Below, piece by piece: positions 8,184 to 16,800 of a stretch of DNA of 34,576 bases; the first letter of the stretch is position 1, and each line of letters begins with the position of its first letter. Source of the stretch: Halomonas halmophila (GTDB lineage Bacteria; Pseudomonadota; Gammaproteobacteria; Pseudomonadales; Halomonadaceae). The notes beneath the pieces are model-generated. The model did not search any database. It was given only the letters and a program-made list of their open reading frames with translations, and was not told where the DNA came from. The translations under genes and the position numbers were made by a program. The DNA lies in NCBI RefSeq assembly GCF_006540005.1, contig NZ_BJOC01000038.1, positions 1-34,576 on the forward strand, given 5' to 3'.

Positions 8184-8399
8184 ATGCCGCATTTTCTTCG
8201 TTTCTCGCAGGAGCTGGAGACCCGCCTGGAGCGCCTTGCCGAGCGCACGGGGTTTTCCAAGGCCGAGCTGATCGAGCGCCTGGTGCGTGACGGCGTCGGT
8301 CAGCTGGAGTCCGAGTTGATGTTCGAGGAGACGTCCCACCGCAAGCCGTCCGATCTGTCGATCGATCAGCTGCTGCGGGAGAGCGGTCTAGGTATCTAG
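8184..8399 (+). CDS. Small ribbon-helix-helix (CopG/Arc-like) protein
   Basis: A 71-residue protein beginning MPHFLRFSQELETRLE, with the pattern of an RHH DNA-binding domain: a short beta strand (residues 2-6), helix A (about 8-19, ETRLERLAERT) and helix B beginning at the typical FSKAELIERLV segment (about 22-35). A charged tail follows. The start at 8184 is chosen because AGGAG lies eight bases upstream; an upstream in-frame ATG at 8133 lies just inside the inverted repeat and has no such site. Proteins like this are often antitoxins or plasmid copy regulators, but no toxin-like partner follows: the next 174 bp are a repeat element and then a convergent gene. It is therefore an orphan DNA-binding protein, probably autoregulated through the inverted repeat at 8118-8143. 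Confidence 0.75.
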   Translation: MPHFLRFSQELETRLERLAERTGFSKAELIERLVRDGVGQLESELMFEETSHRKPSDLSIDQLLRESGLGI

Positions 8400-8555
8400 G
8401 CTATGTCGGAAAACTGTCTGCGCTCGGCTATACGGCGTTAACAATCAGCTCGCGCGCGAGTCCGATCAAAATGCTCATTTACAACTCGTAAACTCCGCTT
8501 TTTCGCTGATTTTTGCCTTATCTATCCTTCGCTCGTCGACTTTTCAGACATAGCC
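8399..8555. repeat. 157-bp element with terminal inverted repeats (REP/MITE-like)
   Basis: The left end GGCTATGTCGGAAAA (8399-8413) and right end TTTTCAGACATAGCC (8541-8555) are inverted copies with one mismatch. Inside lie a perfect 12-bp palindrome CTCGCGCGCGAG (8449-8460) and a TTTAC/GTAAA inverted repeat (8478-8492). The element fills almost the whole space between the convergent RHH and pxpC genes and begins on the last base of the RHH stop codon. It has no coding capacity. A non-autonomous mobile repeat or a repeat-derived bidirectional terminator are both possible. Confidence 0.7.
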
Positions 8556-8572
8556 TGAGTCGAAAGTGGGCG

Positions 8573-9514
8573 TCAGGTTCCGAAACGACTGCGAAAGGCC
8601 CGATAGGCGCGGCTGGCCTGTTCCAGGCTGGTGGGCTGCAGGCGCACCCGCTGGCCGGGCAGGCATTGTGCCAGCCGGGCGCAGGCCAGCGGCGTCAGCG
8701 CCCCGAGGCGCGGGTAGCCGCCGATGGTCTGGCGGTCGTTGAGCAGTGCGATGGGCTGACCGTCCGGGGGGACCTGGACGGCGCCTGGGCCGATGCCTTC
8801 CGAGATCATGCCACCCGAGCGGCATTTCAGCTCCGGGCCGCGCAGGCGCACACCCATGCGGTCGGCGCGGTCATCGACCTGCCAGGTCGCGTTGAAGGCC
8901 TGATAGAGGCTGCTGCCTTCGAAGGCGGCGACCTGGGCCCCGGGGATCAGTGCCAATCGTGGCTCTTCTCGGTAATCGATGATGACATCCGCCGGCGCCC
9001 GTTGGCCGGGCTGGCGTCCGGTCGGCGAGGCGGCGCGGGCAAGCCGGTCGCCCTCCTGAAGCGGATGGCCGTCACCATGCAGGCCGCCCAGGCCTTCACG
9101 CGTGACCGTGGCGGTGCTGCCGAGCACCGGCTCGGCCTGGAAGCCGCCGGCGACCGCCAGATAGGCTCGCAGGCCGTTGACCGGCTGCTGGAAGGACAGG
9201 CGCTGGCCGGCTTCCACCCGCAGGCCTTGCCACAGCGGCAGGGCGTCGCCGTCCAGACAGGCATCCAGGTCCGCCCCACAGACTACAATGACGGCCTCGC
9301 TCCGGCACACAAGCTCGAGTCCGCCCATGGTGATTTCCAGCCCGGTGGTGCCCCAGGCATTGCCGACGAGTTGATTGGCCCAGGCCCAGGCGTGCTCATC
9401 GGCCGGCCCGCCCTGGGTCACGCCCAGGCGCCGCACGCCGAAGCGACCGGCATCCTGCAGCAGAGCCAGCGGGCCGGCGCGGTGAACCTCGAAAAGCGTC
9501 TGCGGCGCACTCAT
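8573..9514 (-). CDS. pxpC: 5-oxoprolinase subunit C (biotin-dependent carboxyltransferase-like domain)
   Basis: A 313-residue protein of the YbgK/KipA family (carboxyltransferase domain subdomain A/B), close to the usual 310-330. Recognisable blocks are the N-terminal LQDAGRFGVRRLGVTQGGPAD segment (about residues 19-39), the YLAVAGGF block near residue 120, and the C-terminal block with SEGIGPGAVQVPPDGQP and RQTIGGYPRLG. With PxpA and PxpB it forms the ATP-dependent prokaryotic 5-oxoprolinase, which opens 5-oxoproline (pyroglutamate) to glutamate. The start overlaps the pxpB stop by 4 bp (ATGA). Older annotations call this family allophanate hydrolase subunit 2, but the linked pxpA and pxpB support 5-oxoprolinase. 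Confidence 0.93.
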   Translation of the reverse strand: MSAPQTLFEVHRAGPLALLQDAGRFGVRRLGVTQGGPADEHAWAWANQLVGNAWGTTGLEITMGGLELVCRSEAVIVVCGADLDACLDGDALPLWQGLRVEAGQRLSFQQPVNGLRAYLAVAGGFQAEPVLGSTATVTREGLGGLHGDGHPLQEGDRLARAASPTGRQPGQRAPADVIIDYREEPRLALIPGAQVAAFEGSSLYQAFNATWQVDDRADRMGVRLRGPELKCRSGGMISEGIGPGAVQVPPDGQPIALLNDRQTIGGYPRLGALTPLACARLAQCLPGQRVRLQPTSLEQASRAYRAFRSRFGT

Positions 9515-10227
9515 GCCCTGGCCTCCATGGGTTGGCTATCGCCGCCCAGCTGCTCGAACTCGGCCTGCGATACCGGCACGAAACGCACGCGGTCGCCCAC
9601 CTTGAGCAGGCTGAAGCCGTCGCGATGCCGATCGAAGAGAATGGCCGGGGTGCGGCCGATCAGGTTCCAGCCACCCGGCGAGACCTGCGGATAGGCCGAG
9701 GTCTGGCGTTCGGCGATGGCCACGCTGCCCTTCGGCACGCGTCGCCGCGGGGTATCCAGCCGGGGGCAGGCAATCGCCTCGGCGACCCGCCCCATGAAGG
9801 CGAAGCCCGGCGCGAAACCCAGCGCGAAGACGCGATACTCGGCCTGGCTGTGGCCCTCGATGACCTGCTCGATGCTCATCCCGGCCCGCTCGGCGATGCG
9901 CTCGAGCTCCGGGCCGACCCGGATATCGTACCAGGTGGGCAGCTCGACGACGGCGGCTTCAGCGCTGCCGTCATCCGGCTCGAGGTTGGCCAGCAGCTGC
10001 TGCAGGCGTTGCCGGACGTCTCCCGGCGCGATGACCAGGGGGTCAAAGATGACCAGCAGCGTGGTGTAGGACGGCACCATATCCACCAGGGCATCGCTCA
10101 GACTCGCCTCACACTGGCGTACCAGTGCCGTCAGCCAGGGCATGTTGGCCTCGTCGATGGAATCGAAGAGGCGCACCATCCAGCCATCCAGGCCGGCGGA
10201 CTCGATCCTCGGCAGTGCCAGCGTCAT
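9511..10227 (-). CDS. pxpB: 5-oxoprolinase subunit B
   Basis: A 238-residue protein of the YbgJ/KipI family (carboxyltransferase domain, subdomain C/D). Diagnostic segments are [10 protein letters not shown] (about residues 54-63), the [10 protein letters not shown] block near residue 147, then the [14 protein letters not shown] and [12 protein letters not shown] motifs that form the conserved core. The family length is about 220-240. It works with PxpC in the 5-oxoprolinase complex and overlaps both pxpA and pxpC by ATGA, so the three are translated as one coupled unit. In Bacillus the same family includes the kinase inhibitor KipI, but no histidine kinase is near here. Confidence 0.93.
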   Translation of the reverse strand: MTLALPRIESAGLDGWMVRLFDSIDEANMPWLTALVRQCEASLSDALVDMVPSYTTLLVIFDPLVIAPGDVRQRLQQLLANLEPDDGSAEAAVVELPTWYDIRVGPELERIAERAGMSIEQVIEGHSQAEYRVFALGFAPGFAFMGRVAEAIACPRLDTPRRRVPKGSVAIAERQTSAYPQVSPGGWNLIGRTPAILFDRHRDGFSLLKVGDRVRFVPVSQAEFEQLGGDSQPMEARA

Positions 10228-11000
10228 GACCCGTCACCTCCGGGGGCGCGCCCCTCCGCCGCCAGGGCCGCCCGGATGGCAGCAATGGCGGCTATGGACT
10301 CGGCATTATCGCCGTGCACGCAGAGGGTGTCGGCATTCAGATACAGCTCACTGCCATCATTGGCGATCAGCGCCTCGCCCCTAGCGATGCGTGTCGCCTG
10401 ATCGACGATGGCCTGGCGCTGACGGTGCACGGCCCCCGGCTCGCTTCTCGCGACCAGGCGCCCTGCCCCGTCATAGGCGCGGTCGGCGAAGGCCTCACGC
10501 CACAGAGTGATGCCATGATTGTCGGCCAGCGTCTCCTCGGCACCGTTGTCGCGGGTGGCCATGACCATCAGTGGCAATGCCGGATCGAAGGCCTGGATGG
10601 CGCGCATCACCGCGGCAAGGCGGTCATGGTCACGCATCATGTCATTGTACAGCGCCCCGTGCGGCTTGATGTAGGCCAGTGCCAGGCCTTCGGCGTGACA
10701 GATGGCGGCCAGCGCACCGAGCTGGTAGAGCACGAAATTCTCGATTTCCTCCGGGGAACAAGCCATCGAGCGCCGGCCGAAGCCCACCAGATCGGGATAG
10801 GCCGGGTGTGCACCGACGCTGACGTCATATTCCGCGGCCAGGCGCACGGTGCGCCGCATGACATCCGGGTCCGAGGCATGAAAGCCGCAGGCCACATTGG
10901 CCAGATCGACATACGGCATGACATGAGCATCCAGGCCCATGGTCCAGGCCCCGAAACTCTCGCCCATATCGGCATTCAGCAATAACTCGCGCATGCGCAT
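10224..11000 (-). CDS. pxpA: 5-oxoprolinase subunit A (LamB/YcsF family)
   Basis: A 258-residue protein of the LamB/YcsF family (usual length about 245-255). Conserved family blocks include [10 protein letters not shown] at the N-terminus, [15 protein letters not shown] (about residues 31-45), [20 protein letters not shown] and the C-terminal LCVHGDN. It forms the 5-oxoprolinase with PxpB and PxpC. The start at 11000 was chosen at the first of two methionines beside [10 protein letters not shown]; the second at 10994 has slightly better spacing from GAGAGG and is equally possible. The frame stays open further upstream only through the purine heptamer repeat, which would add a low-complexity basic extension, so that is rejected. 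It follows jetD by 71 bp, most of it repeat. Confidence 0.93.
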   Translation of the reverse strand: MRMRELLLNADMGESFGAWTMGLDAHVMPYVDLANVACGFHASDPDVMRRTVRLAAEYDVSVGAHPAYPDLVGFGRRSMACSPEEIENFVLYQLGALAAICHAEGLALAYIKPHGALYNDMMRDHDRLAAVMRAIQAFDPALPLMVMATRDNGAEETLADNHGITLWREAFADRAYDGAGRLVARSEPGAVHRQRQAIVDQATRIARGEALIANDGSELYLNADTLCVHGDNAESIAAIAAIRAALAAEGRAPGGDGS

Positions 11001-11024
11001 CGTCCTCTCATCGATGATGGTGCT

Positions 11025-11073
11025 GCCTCTACCCTCTACCCTCTTCCCTCTTCCCTCTTCCCTCTTCCCTCTT
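11025..11073. repeat. Heptamer array CCCTCTT/CCCTCTA, 7 units
   Basis: Seven consecutive heptamers: one diverged copy at 11025, one CCCTCTA, then five perfect CCCTCTT. On the minus strand it reads as a purine array (GGGAAGA) ending 24 bp before the pxpA start and overlapping the jetD stop codon. Read as mRNA it is rich in Shine-Dalgarno-like GAGG cores, so copy number could influence pxpA translation (inference). Confidence 0.9.
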
Positions 11074-11962
11074 ACTTCTGCCCTCTCGCCCCGACCACCA
11101 CCAGCTGTGACGTGAACCACTGCTGCTTGAGCCCGCGCTGCTCGTCGAGCAGCAATGCCAGATAGTCCCCCAACGGGTGCGCGGCCGGCAACTGGTCGCG
11201 ATGCTTGCGCAGTGCCGGCTGATCGGGCAGTTGCTCGGCGGGCACATGGGCTCGGGTGGCATTTTCCTGCAGCCAGGCCAGCGGCGGCAGCAGCAGCCCG
11301 GTGGCCCCGCTGCCGAGGACGATGCGCAGGCCGCGCGGGTCGAAATCGCCGAGGCCCAGCAGCGGCTTGCCGGTAGTGGCCCAGGCGCGGGCAAGCTCCC
11401 GGAAGCCGCCGCCATAGTGGCGATCGCCGCGATAGACGACCAGCGGACGCGCATGGTCCGCCAGGGCGTCCAGGGCGACGGCCGGCTCATAGAAGCTATC
11501 CAGATTCTCGATCATCAGCAGCACATCGAAGGCCGACAGGTCGAGCTCGCGCCAGTCGACGTCGAGGATCTCGCGCTCGCGGTGGGCCATGCCCGGACGC
11601 GCCGTGGTCGCGGGCATGTTGAGCAGCACGCGATGGGCGCGCGGTCCCTCACGCTGCGCCTTGTCTTCCTGGTGACTGGCCCGCGCCTGTTCGGCCGTGG
11701 TACGGCCCGAAGTGCTCTCGCCCAGCGGAAGCTGGCCGAGGCTTTCGAGCAGCGCCTGCACCTTGCGCATCAGTTGCCGGTCGAAACGCAGCACCTGATG
11801 GCGCTGGTAGAATTCCAGGTCCAGGTCGTGCTGATCGCACCAGGCCATGAAGGCCTGGCAGGCGCCGAGCTCGAGCGACTTCTCGACATACGGCTGTCGG
11901 CGCAGCCTGTCCTGGATATCGCCGAGCCAGCCATGGGTGCGCTTGTCGAGGGTATCGGTCAT
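11072..11962 (-). CDS. jetD: TOPRIM-domain nuclease-like subunit of an MksBEFG/Wadjet-type system (JetD/MksG-like)
   Basis: A 296-residue protein whose C-terminal part has a TOPRIM signature: the glutamate in [10 protein letters not shown] (E152), a glycine-rich [12 protein letters not shown] segment (about 175-186), and the DxD motif in GLGDFDPRG (D206, D208). This arrangement matches the topoisomerase VI-like domain of JetD (DUF2220), the subunit that cuts DNA in Wadjet plasmid-restriction complexes. The N-terminal half (1 to about 140) is helical and would correspond to the arm domain, but the whole is about 100 residues shorter than the JetD proteins I recall (about 390). The start overlaps the kleisin stop by 4 bp. 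The stop abuts a heptamer repeat, so a recently altered C-terminus is possible. The TOPRIM fold is well supported; the exact family name is inferred from motifs and operon position. Confidence 0.78.
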   Translation of the reverse strand: MTDTLDKRTHGWLGDIQDRLRRQPYVEKSLELGACQAFMAWCDQHDLDLEFYQRHQVLRFDRQLMRKVQALLESLGQLPLGESTSGRTTAEQARASHQEDKAQREGPRAHRVLLNMPATTARPGMAHREREILDVDWRELDLSAFDVLLMIENLDSFYEPAVALDALADHARPLVVYRGDRHYGGGFRELARAWATTGKPLLGLGDFDPRGLRIVLGSGATGLLLPPLAWLQENATRAHVPAEQLPDQPALRKHRDQLPAAHPLGDYLALLLDEQRGLKQQWFTSQLVVVGARGQK

Positions 11963-13245
11963 GCGGATCTCGCCAGTCGGAGGGTGACGTCGTGGATCAG
12001 CCGCAGGTCATTGAATTGACTGGCGCGGCTTTCCGATTGTTGCAGCCTGAAGGCAGCCTGCTCGCTGCGTGGCAGGCTCTGGTATTCGGCGATGACCTGG
12101 AAGAGCCAGATTTCCTCGCTCCAGGTCATGTCGCTTTGTTGCAGATAGTCCAGGGCGCTGATGCCCGCCTCGGCCGATTGGTCGATGACGGCCAGGTAGA
12201 AGCGCTCGACGTCATCCTTGAGCGCCTGCTGGCGGGCGGCCACCAGCCCGGTAGCCTCGACCGCGGCCGGGCCGGCGCTGGTGGCATCGCGGCTGGGCTG
12301 CTGCGGCCGGGGCAGCTCGTGCAGTAGCTCGGTGATGACGCGAGTGTCCGACTGGTGGTCCAGCGCCGGGGCCGCTGCGGCATTCAGGGCGGCGGCCTGG
12401 TTGACCAGGTCGGGGACCTCGCTGCGCCGAGCATAGTTGCCGGGCACGAAGCTGGGGTGCTCGCGCAGAAAGGCCGCCATGCCACTGACCAGCCGGCTGC
12501 GCGACTGCTGCTGGCGGAAGCGGGCCATCAGTTCGGTGAGGCGGCTCTGCACCTCGCGCAGGCTGGTGTAGTGCTGGCTGACCTGGCGTTGCAGTTGACT
12601 GATCAGCAACTTGCGCAGGCCGCCGTCGCTGCCGACCAGCTCGATGAGTTCGTCGAAGTCGATCAATTGCAGGCCGTCGAGCAGGCGCACGATCTGCTTC
12701 TGGGCGCGGTCGTTCTCGCGGATCTTATCGTTGAGGCGGCTGACGAAGCCGAAGTCACTGTTGAGGCGCTGCCAGAGGCTGTCGATGGCGTCGGCGAAGC
12801 GGCCATTGAGGTCGTCCAAGGCCTGGCGCAGGCGCAGCAGCTGCTGTTCCTGGCGCCAGTATTCGCCCTGGCTCTGGGCCTCGCGATAGCTCTGCACCAG
12901 GCTGCGCAACAGCTCCAGGGTCTCGCCCACGTCGGCGTTGACCTGACGGCGTGTTTCGTCGGCCAGCATCTCGGCGATCAGTTCGCGCACGCGCGGGGCC
13001 AGCTTGACGCCGCCCTGCTCGTCGGGGCGCCAGACGATGCGCGCCGCCAGCAGCTTGTTCAGGGCGCGCTCGCTGAGGTTGGCCAGCGGCACCTCGTCGC
13101 GGCTGTAGCCCTGCATCAGCGCCTCGGCGTGCTTGCCCAACAGGGCCAGACGCTCCACCCCGGTGCTGACCAGCCGGCCTTCCAGCTGGTGGTCGGCGTG
13201 ATCCTCGCCCGGGGGCGTCTGCGATGACATCCTGGAGCGGCTCAT
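11959..13245 (-). CDS. mksF: Kleisin-like subunit of an alternative condensin/Wadjet-type complex (MksF/JetA-like)
   Basis: A 428-residue, mostly helical acidic protein. An N-terminal region (about 15-95) looks like a winged-helix dimerisation domain. The middle is long helices with heptad character (about 105-285, including the LLRSLVQSYREAQSQGEYW and SRLTELMARFRQQQS segments). The C-terminal part (about 335-428) could be the second winged-helix domain that binds the SMC head. This is the plan of MukF/MksF/JetA kleisins, which bridge SMC heads and hold the MukE-like subunit. Sequence similarity is low in the family, so the call depends on size, architecture and position between MksE-like and TOPRIM genes. 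It overlaps both neighbours by ATGA, implying stoichiometric co-translation. Confidence 0.72.
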   Translation of the reverse strand: MSRSRMSSQTPPGEDHADHQLEGRLVSTGVERLALLGKHAEALMQGYSRDEVPLANLSERALNKLLAARIVWRPDEQGGVKLAPRVRELIAEMLADETRRQVNADVGETLELLRSLVQSYREAQSQGEYWRQEQQLLRLRQALDDLNGRFADAIDSLWQRLNSDFGFVSRLNDKIRENDRAQKQIVRLLDGLQLIDFDELIELVGSDGGLRKLLISQLQRQVSQHYTSLREVQSRLTELMARFRQQQSRSRLVSGMAAFLREHPSFVPGNYARRSEVPDLVNQAAALNAAAAPALDHQSDTRVITELLHELPRPQQPSRDATSAGPAAVEATGLVAARQQALKDDVERFYLAVIDQSAEAGISALDYLQQSDMTWSEEIWLFQVIAEYQSLPRSEQAAFRLQQSESRASQFNDLRLIHDVTLRLARSA

Positions 13246-13868
13246 AGCAGGTTTTCCTGGGCCTGGGGCATTTCATCCTCGATGGGCAGGTTTTCCTCGT
13301 CGCGGATCAGGCGTACCAGATCGACCAGATAATCGACCTTGCCGGTAACCAGATAGACCTGGCGGTCGGCGTGGGGCTGGAGCACATAGCCGTGCTCGCG
13401 AAGACGCTTGAAGACCTGCTTCATCTGGGCGTCGAGCTGATCGCTCTGGGAGCCGAAGAAGCTGTCACCGGCCAGGCGTTCGAGCTGTTCGCGCAGGCTC
13501 TGATTGTCCTCGCAGCGGGCGCTGAGCTCGGCGGGCTTGAGCACGTCGCCGGGGGCCACCAGGGCATCGTGGCCCAGGGCTTCCTGCATCAGCTGCAGCC
13601 ATTCGAGCATCGGCATCAGGCTGTGCAGCACCTCGCCGAGCTGGCGGGACAACTGATCGCGGGCCTCGTCGTTCAACTGGCGCCAGGCCAGGAAATAGAC
13701 GCTGCCCTCGGCATTGGTGGCCAGGCGCCGGTTGAGCGGGCGCAGGTAGGTGTCGATCTGCTCGCGGGTGTCCTCGTCCTGCAGCCGCCGAAAGGCGTGA
13801 TCATCGCTCACCGCGCAGACGAACTCGCCGGCCAGCAGGCGTTCGAGCAGGGGGCCATGTTCGATCAT
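13242..13868 (-). CDS. mksE: MksE/JetB-like subunit of an alternative condensin/Wadjet-type complex
   Basis: A 208-residue protein, the usual size for MukE-like subunits (JetB, DUF4194-type or MksE). The N-terminal part holds VYFLAWRQLNDEARDQL (about 57-73), resembling the MksE core. The C-terminal half has a winged-helix look with VFKRLREHGYVLQPHADRQV (about 151-170), then VYLVTGKVDYLVDLVRLIR. In these complexes MukE-like dimers bind the kleisin and DNA. The start overlaps the SMC gene stop as TGATG, and the stop overlaps the kleisin start as ATGA. No enzymatic motif is expected or seen. Confidence 0.75.
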   Translation of the reverse strand: MIEHGPLLERLLAGEFVCAVSDDHAFRRLQDEDTREQIDTYLRPLNRRLATNAEGSVYFLAWRQLNDEARDQLSRQLGEVLHSLMPMLEWLQLMQEALGHDALVAPGDVLKPAELSARCEDNQSLREQLERLAGDSFFGSQSDQLDAQMKQVFKRLREHGYVLQPHADRQVYLVTGKVDYLVDLVRLIRDEENLPIEDEMPQAQENLL

Positions 13869-16800
13869 CAGGTGAACTCCTCCGCGGTGGATTCGGCAGT
13901 GCGTTGCTGCAGGCGCTCGGCCAGGCGGCTCAACCGCGGCTCGATGCGCTTGAGGCGACGCCGGCCGGCGTCCTCGTTGTCACGGTCGATCAGGTAGCGA
14001 TGCTGGAACAGCAGCAGCACGTCGGACTCGGGGTTGGGGAAGGCGCCGACGATATGAATGCGATTGCTGTCGCAGGCATCGAACAGGGTCTCGACGTTGT
14101 GATAGGCCAGCGTGCCGATCTCGTCGATGGGCCAGTGAATGGCGATCTCCGCCGAGCCGCGCAGCAGCCGGGTGAAGGCCAGCAGGAACTTGCACAGGAT
14201 CAGGTAGGCCATGCCGTGGCTCGAGGATTCGAGCAGCTGGCGGTCGCTCTTGATGACCAGGTCGGTGCCGCCCTCGTTGAGGTGCAGTTCCAGGCGCAGC
14301 AGGCTCTCGAAGCTGTACTGCTGATCGTGGCGCAGCAGGTCGACGACATCGGCCAGGGCGTCCAGATAGTCGTCCCCCGGCAGCTCGCGGGAGGAGTTGC
14401 GCCAGTCACGATACAACTGGGCGAAACGCTTGAGCGGCTCCCAGAAGCCGAGCTCGTCGATGGTCGACTGGATCTTGACCTCGGCCTTGTTGATGCCGTC
14501 CAGCCGCAGGTCATCGGCGACTTCCTCGGAGAGCCGGCGGCTCTGGGCGCTGATGCGTCGATTGAGGTCGCGAAACACGGTGAAGAACTTGTCCAGGTCG
14601 GCGCCCAGGTTGCGGCCCTGCTGGATGAGCTGTTGCTGCTGGTCCTCGAGCAGTTGCAGCATGCCGCGCAGCATGGGTAGCTGGCGACGCGGGTCGAGGC
14701 CCGACTCGCCGGTCTGGCCAGAGCTGGCATTGAGCCTGGCCCGCTCGTTCTCCAGGGTCTCGACGAAGCCGGCACTGGCGCCCTTGATCAGATCGCTCTC
14801 GACCTGCTCGCAGCCCTTGCGCAGCGTCTCGACTTTGCGGCTGCGATCGGCCAGCGCCTGACGGCTGCGCTCGATGCGCTCGTGTACGTCCCCGGGTGCC
14901 TCGCCGTCGGCCTGCTGGGTGGTATCGTCGGGGGCCAGTCCCAGGCCGTCGAGCTGGCCGAGCAGCGGCTTGAGGGCGTCGATGACTTCGCGCTCGGCGT
15001 TGATGCGTGACTTGAGGGCCTTGCTGGCTTGCTGATGGGCCGTGCGGGCGGCCTGGAAGTCGCTGCGACATTGCTCGCGCTGGTGTTCGGCGCTCTGCTT
15101 GTCGCGGGTCAGGCTGGCCTCGCGGTCGACCAGCTCGGGCTTGCGCTGGCCCCAGTCGACCCGCATGAAGCGGCTGTAGGCATCGAGTTCCTCGCGGCGG
15201 CTCTCGGTGACGCGGATACGCTCCTGCAGATCGCTGATGCGCTGTCGGGTCGAGCGCAGTGTCTCGGGGTCGACGCCCTGCTCCTGCAGTTCCTGGTCGA
15301 AGGCCGTTTCGAGTTCCTTGCGCTGGCGCTGGTGCTCGGTCTTGAGGTCGTCGAGCTGCTGGCGGTACTGCTCGATGCGGGCGTCGAAGCCGGCCAGCTG
15401 GCTCTGGCCGTCGGCCTTGAGCTCCAGCAGCTGGGACTGGTGGGTGTCGTCGAGGGTGGTCAGTGCCTGGCGCTTTTCCTCGCGCAGGGCCTCGTCGGCG
15501 GCCTGCTGGTCGGCCAGCGCCTGTTCGGCGGCGCGGCGACGCTCCTGCTGTTGTTGCAGGTGACGCTCGTGGATCTGATGCCGGGCATCCAGGGCGTACT
15601 CCACCTCGGCATCGGCATGCTTGAGCGCCAGGCGCGCCTGGCTGAGGCTTTCATCGGCGCCCTGGACGCGTTCGTGGCAGGCCTTGAGCTGTTTCTCGGT
15701 GGCCTTGAGGTCGGCCTCGGCCCGCGCCTGCTCGGCTTCCGCCGCCTCGATGGCGGCATGCAGACTGGCTTCGTCGCGGGCATGATCGGGCAGCTCGATA
15801 GCCGTCAGGTCCAGGTTCACGCCGAACAGGTCGTCATGCCCGTCGTTGTCCTGATCGGCTTCCGTCAGCTGCGGCGACAGGTCGTGACGCTCCAGCAGTT
15901 CGGGGGCGATGACCTTGCCCAGCTGGTGTTCCCAGCCGGGCCGGTGGTAGCGCATGAAGTGGCGCAGACTGCCCTCGCTGGGATCGCGCTGGATTTCCAG
16001 GTCGCGGCAGCGCTGTTGGGCACGATCCAGATCCTGCCGGGCGGTTTCGCGCTGTTGTTCGGCGCTGTCGCGTTCCTGGCGCAGGGTCTCGTGTTCACGG
16101 CGCAGGCCATCGAGGCGCTGATTGGCGGCCTGGCGATCGCTCTGCGCCTGGTCGACGCGTGCCTGGGCCAGTTCGGCCTCGCTGGCCTCGTCGCTGGATT
16201 GGCCGGTGGAGGCCAGTTGCGCCTTGAGGTCGGCGAGGCGCTCGATGCCCGCCTCGAGCCGTGACTGATAGCCGGCTTCCAGTTCGCTGCGCCGTGTCTG
16301 GTGCTTTTCCTCGAGCTCGCGCTCGCTGGCCCATTGCTGTTCCTGACGCGCGGCCCTGGCGTCGCCCAGTTCGTCGAGCCGGGCCTGGATTTCCTCGCTG
16401 CGCCGCGAGAGATCGTCGGCGAGTTCGCGCAGCCGCGCTTCCAGGCGCGAGCGGTTGGCCGCCGTGGCCTCCTGCATCACCGTCAGGTGTTCCTGCAGCT
16501 GGCGGGCCTGCTCACGCCACTGCGGCAGCTCGGCGAGGTCGCGTTCCAGGGCCGGCATGTCGGCCTCGGCGTAGGCCTCGTATTGCTGCTGCAGGTCGTT
16601 GAGGCTGCGCTGGGTACGCTCGAGCTCGCTGGCCAGTTCACTGATGCGGTCATTGAGTCGGTCGCGGGTCTGCTCGTACTCCTGCTCGCGGGCCTGGAAG
16701 GCTTGCTGCTGGGTATTGAGCTCGGCCTCGCTGTCGGCGAGCTGGCGTTCGGCGCGGTGCCGATCGGCTTCCAGCTGGGGCTTGAGTTGCCACAGGGTGG

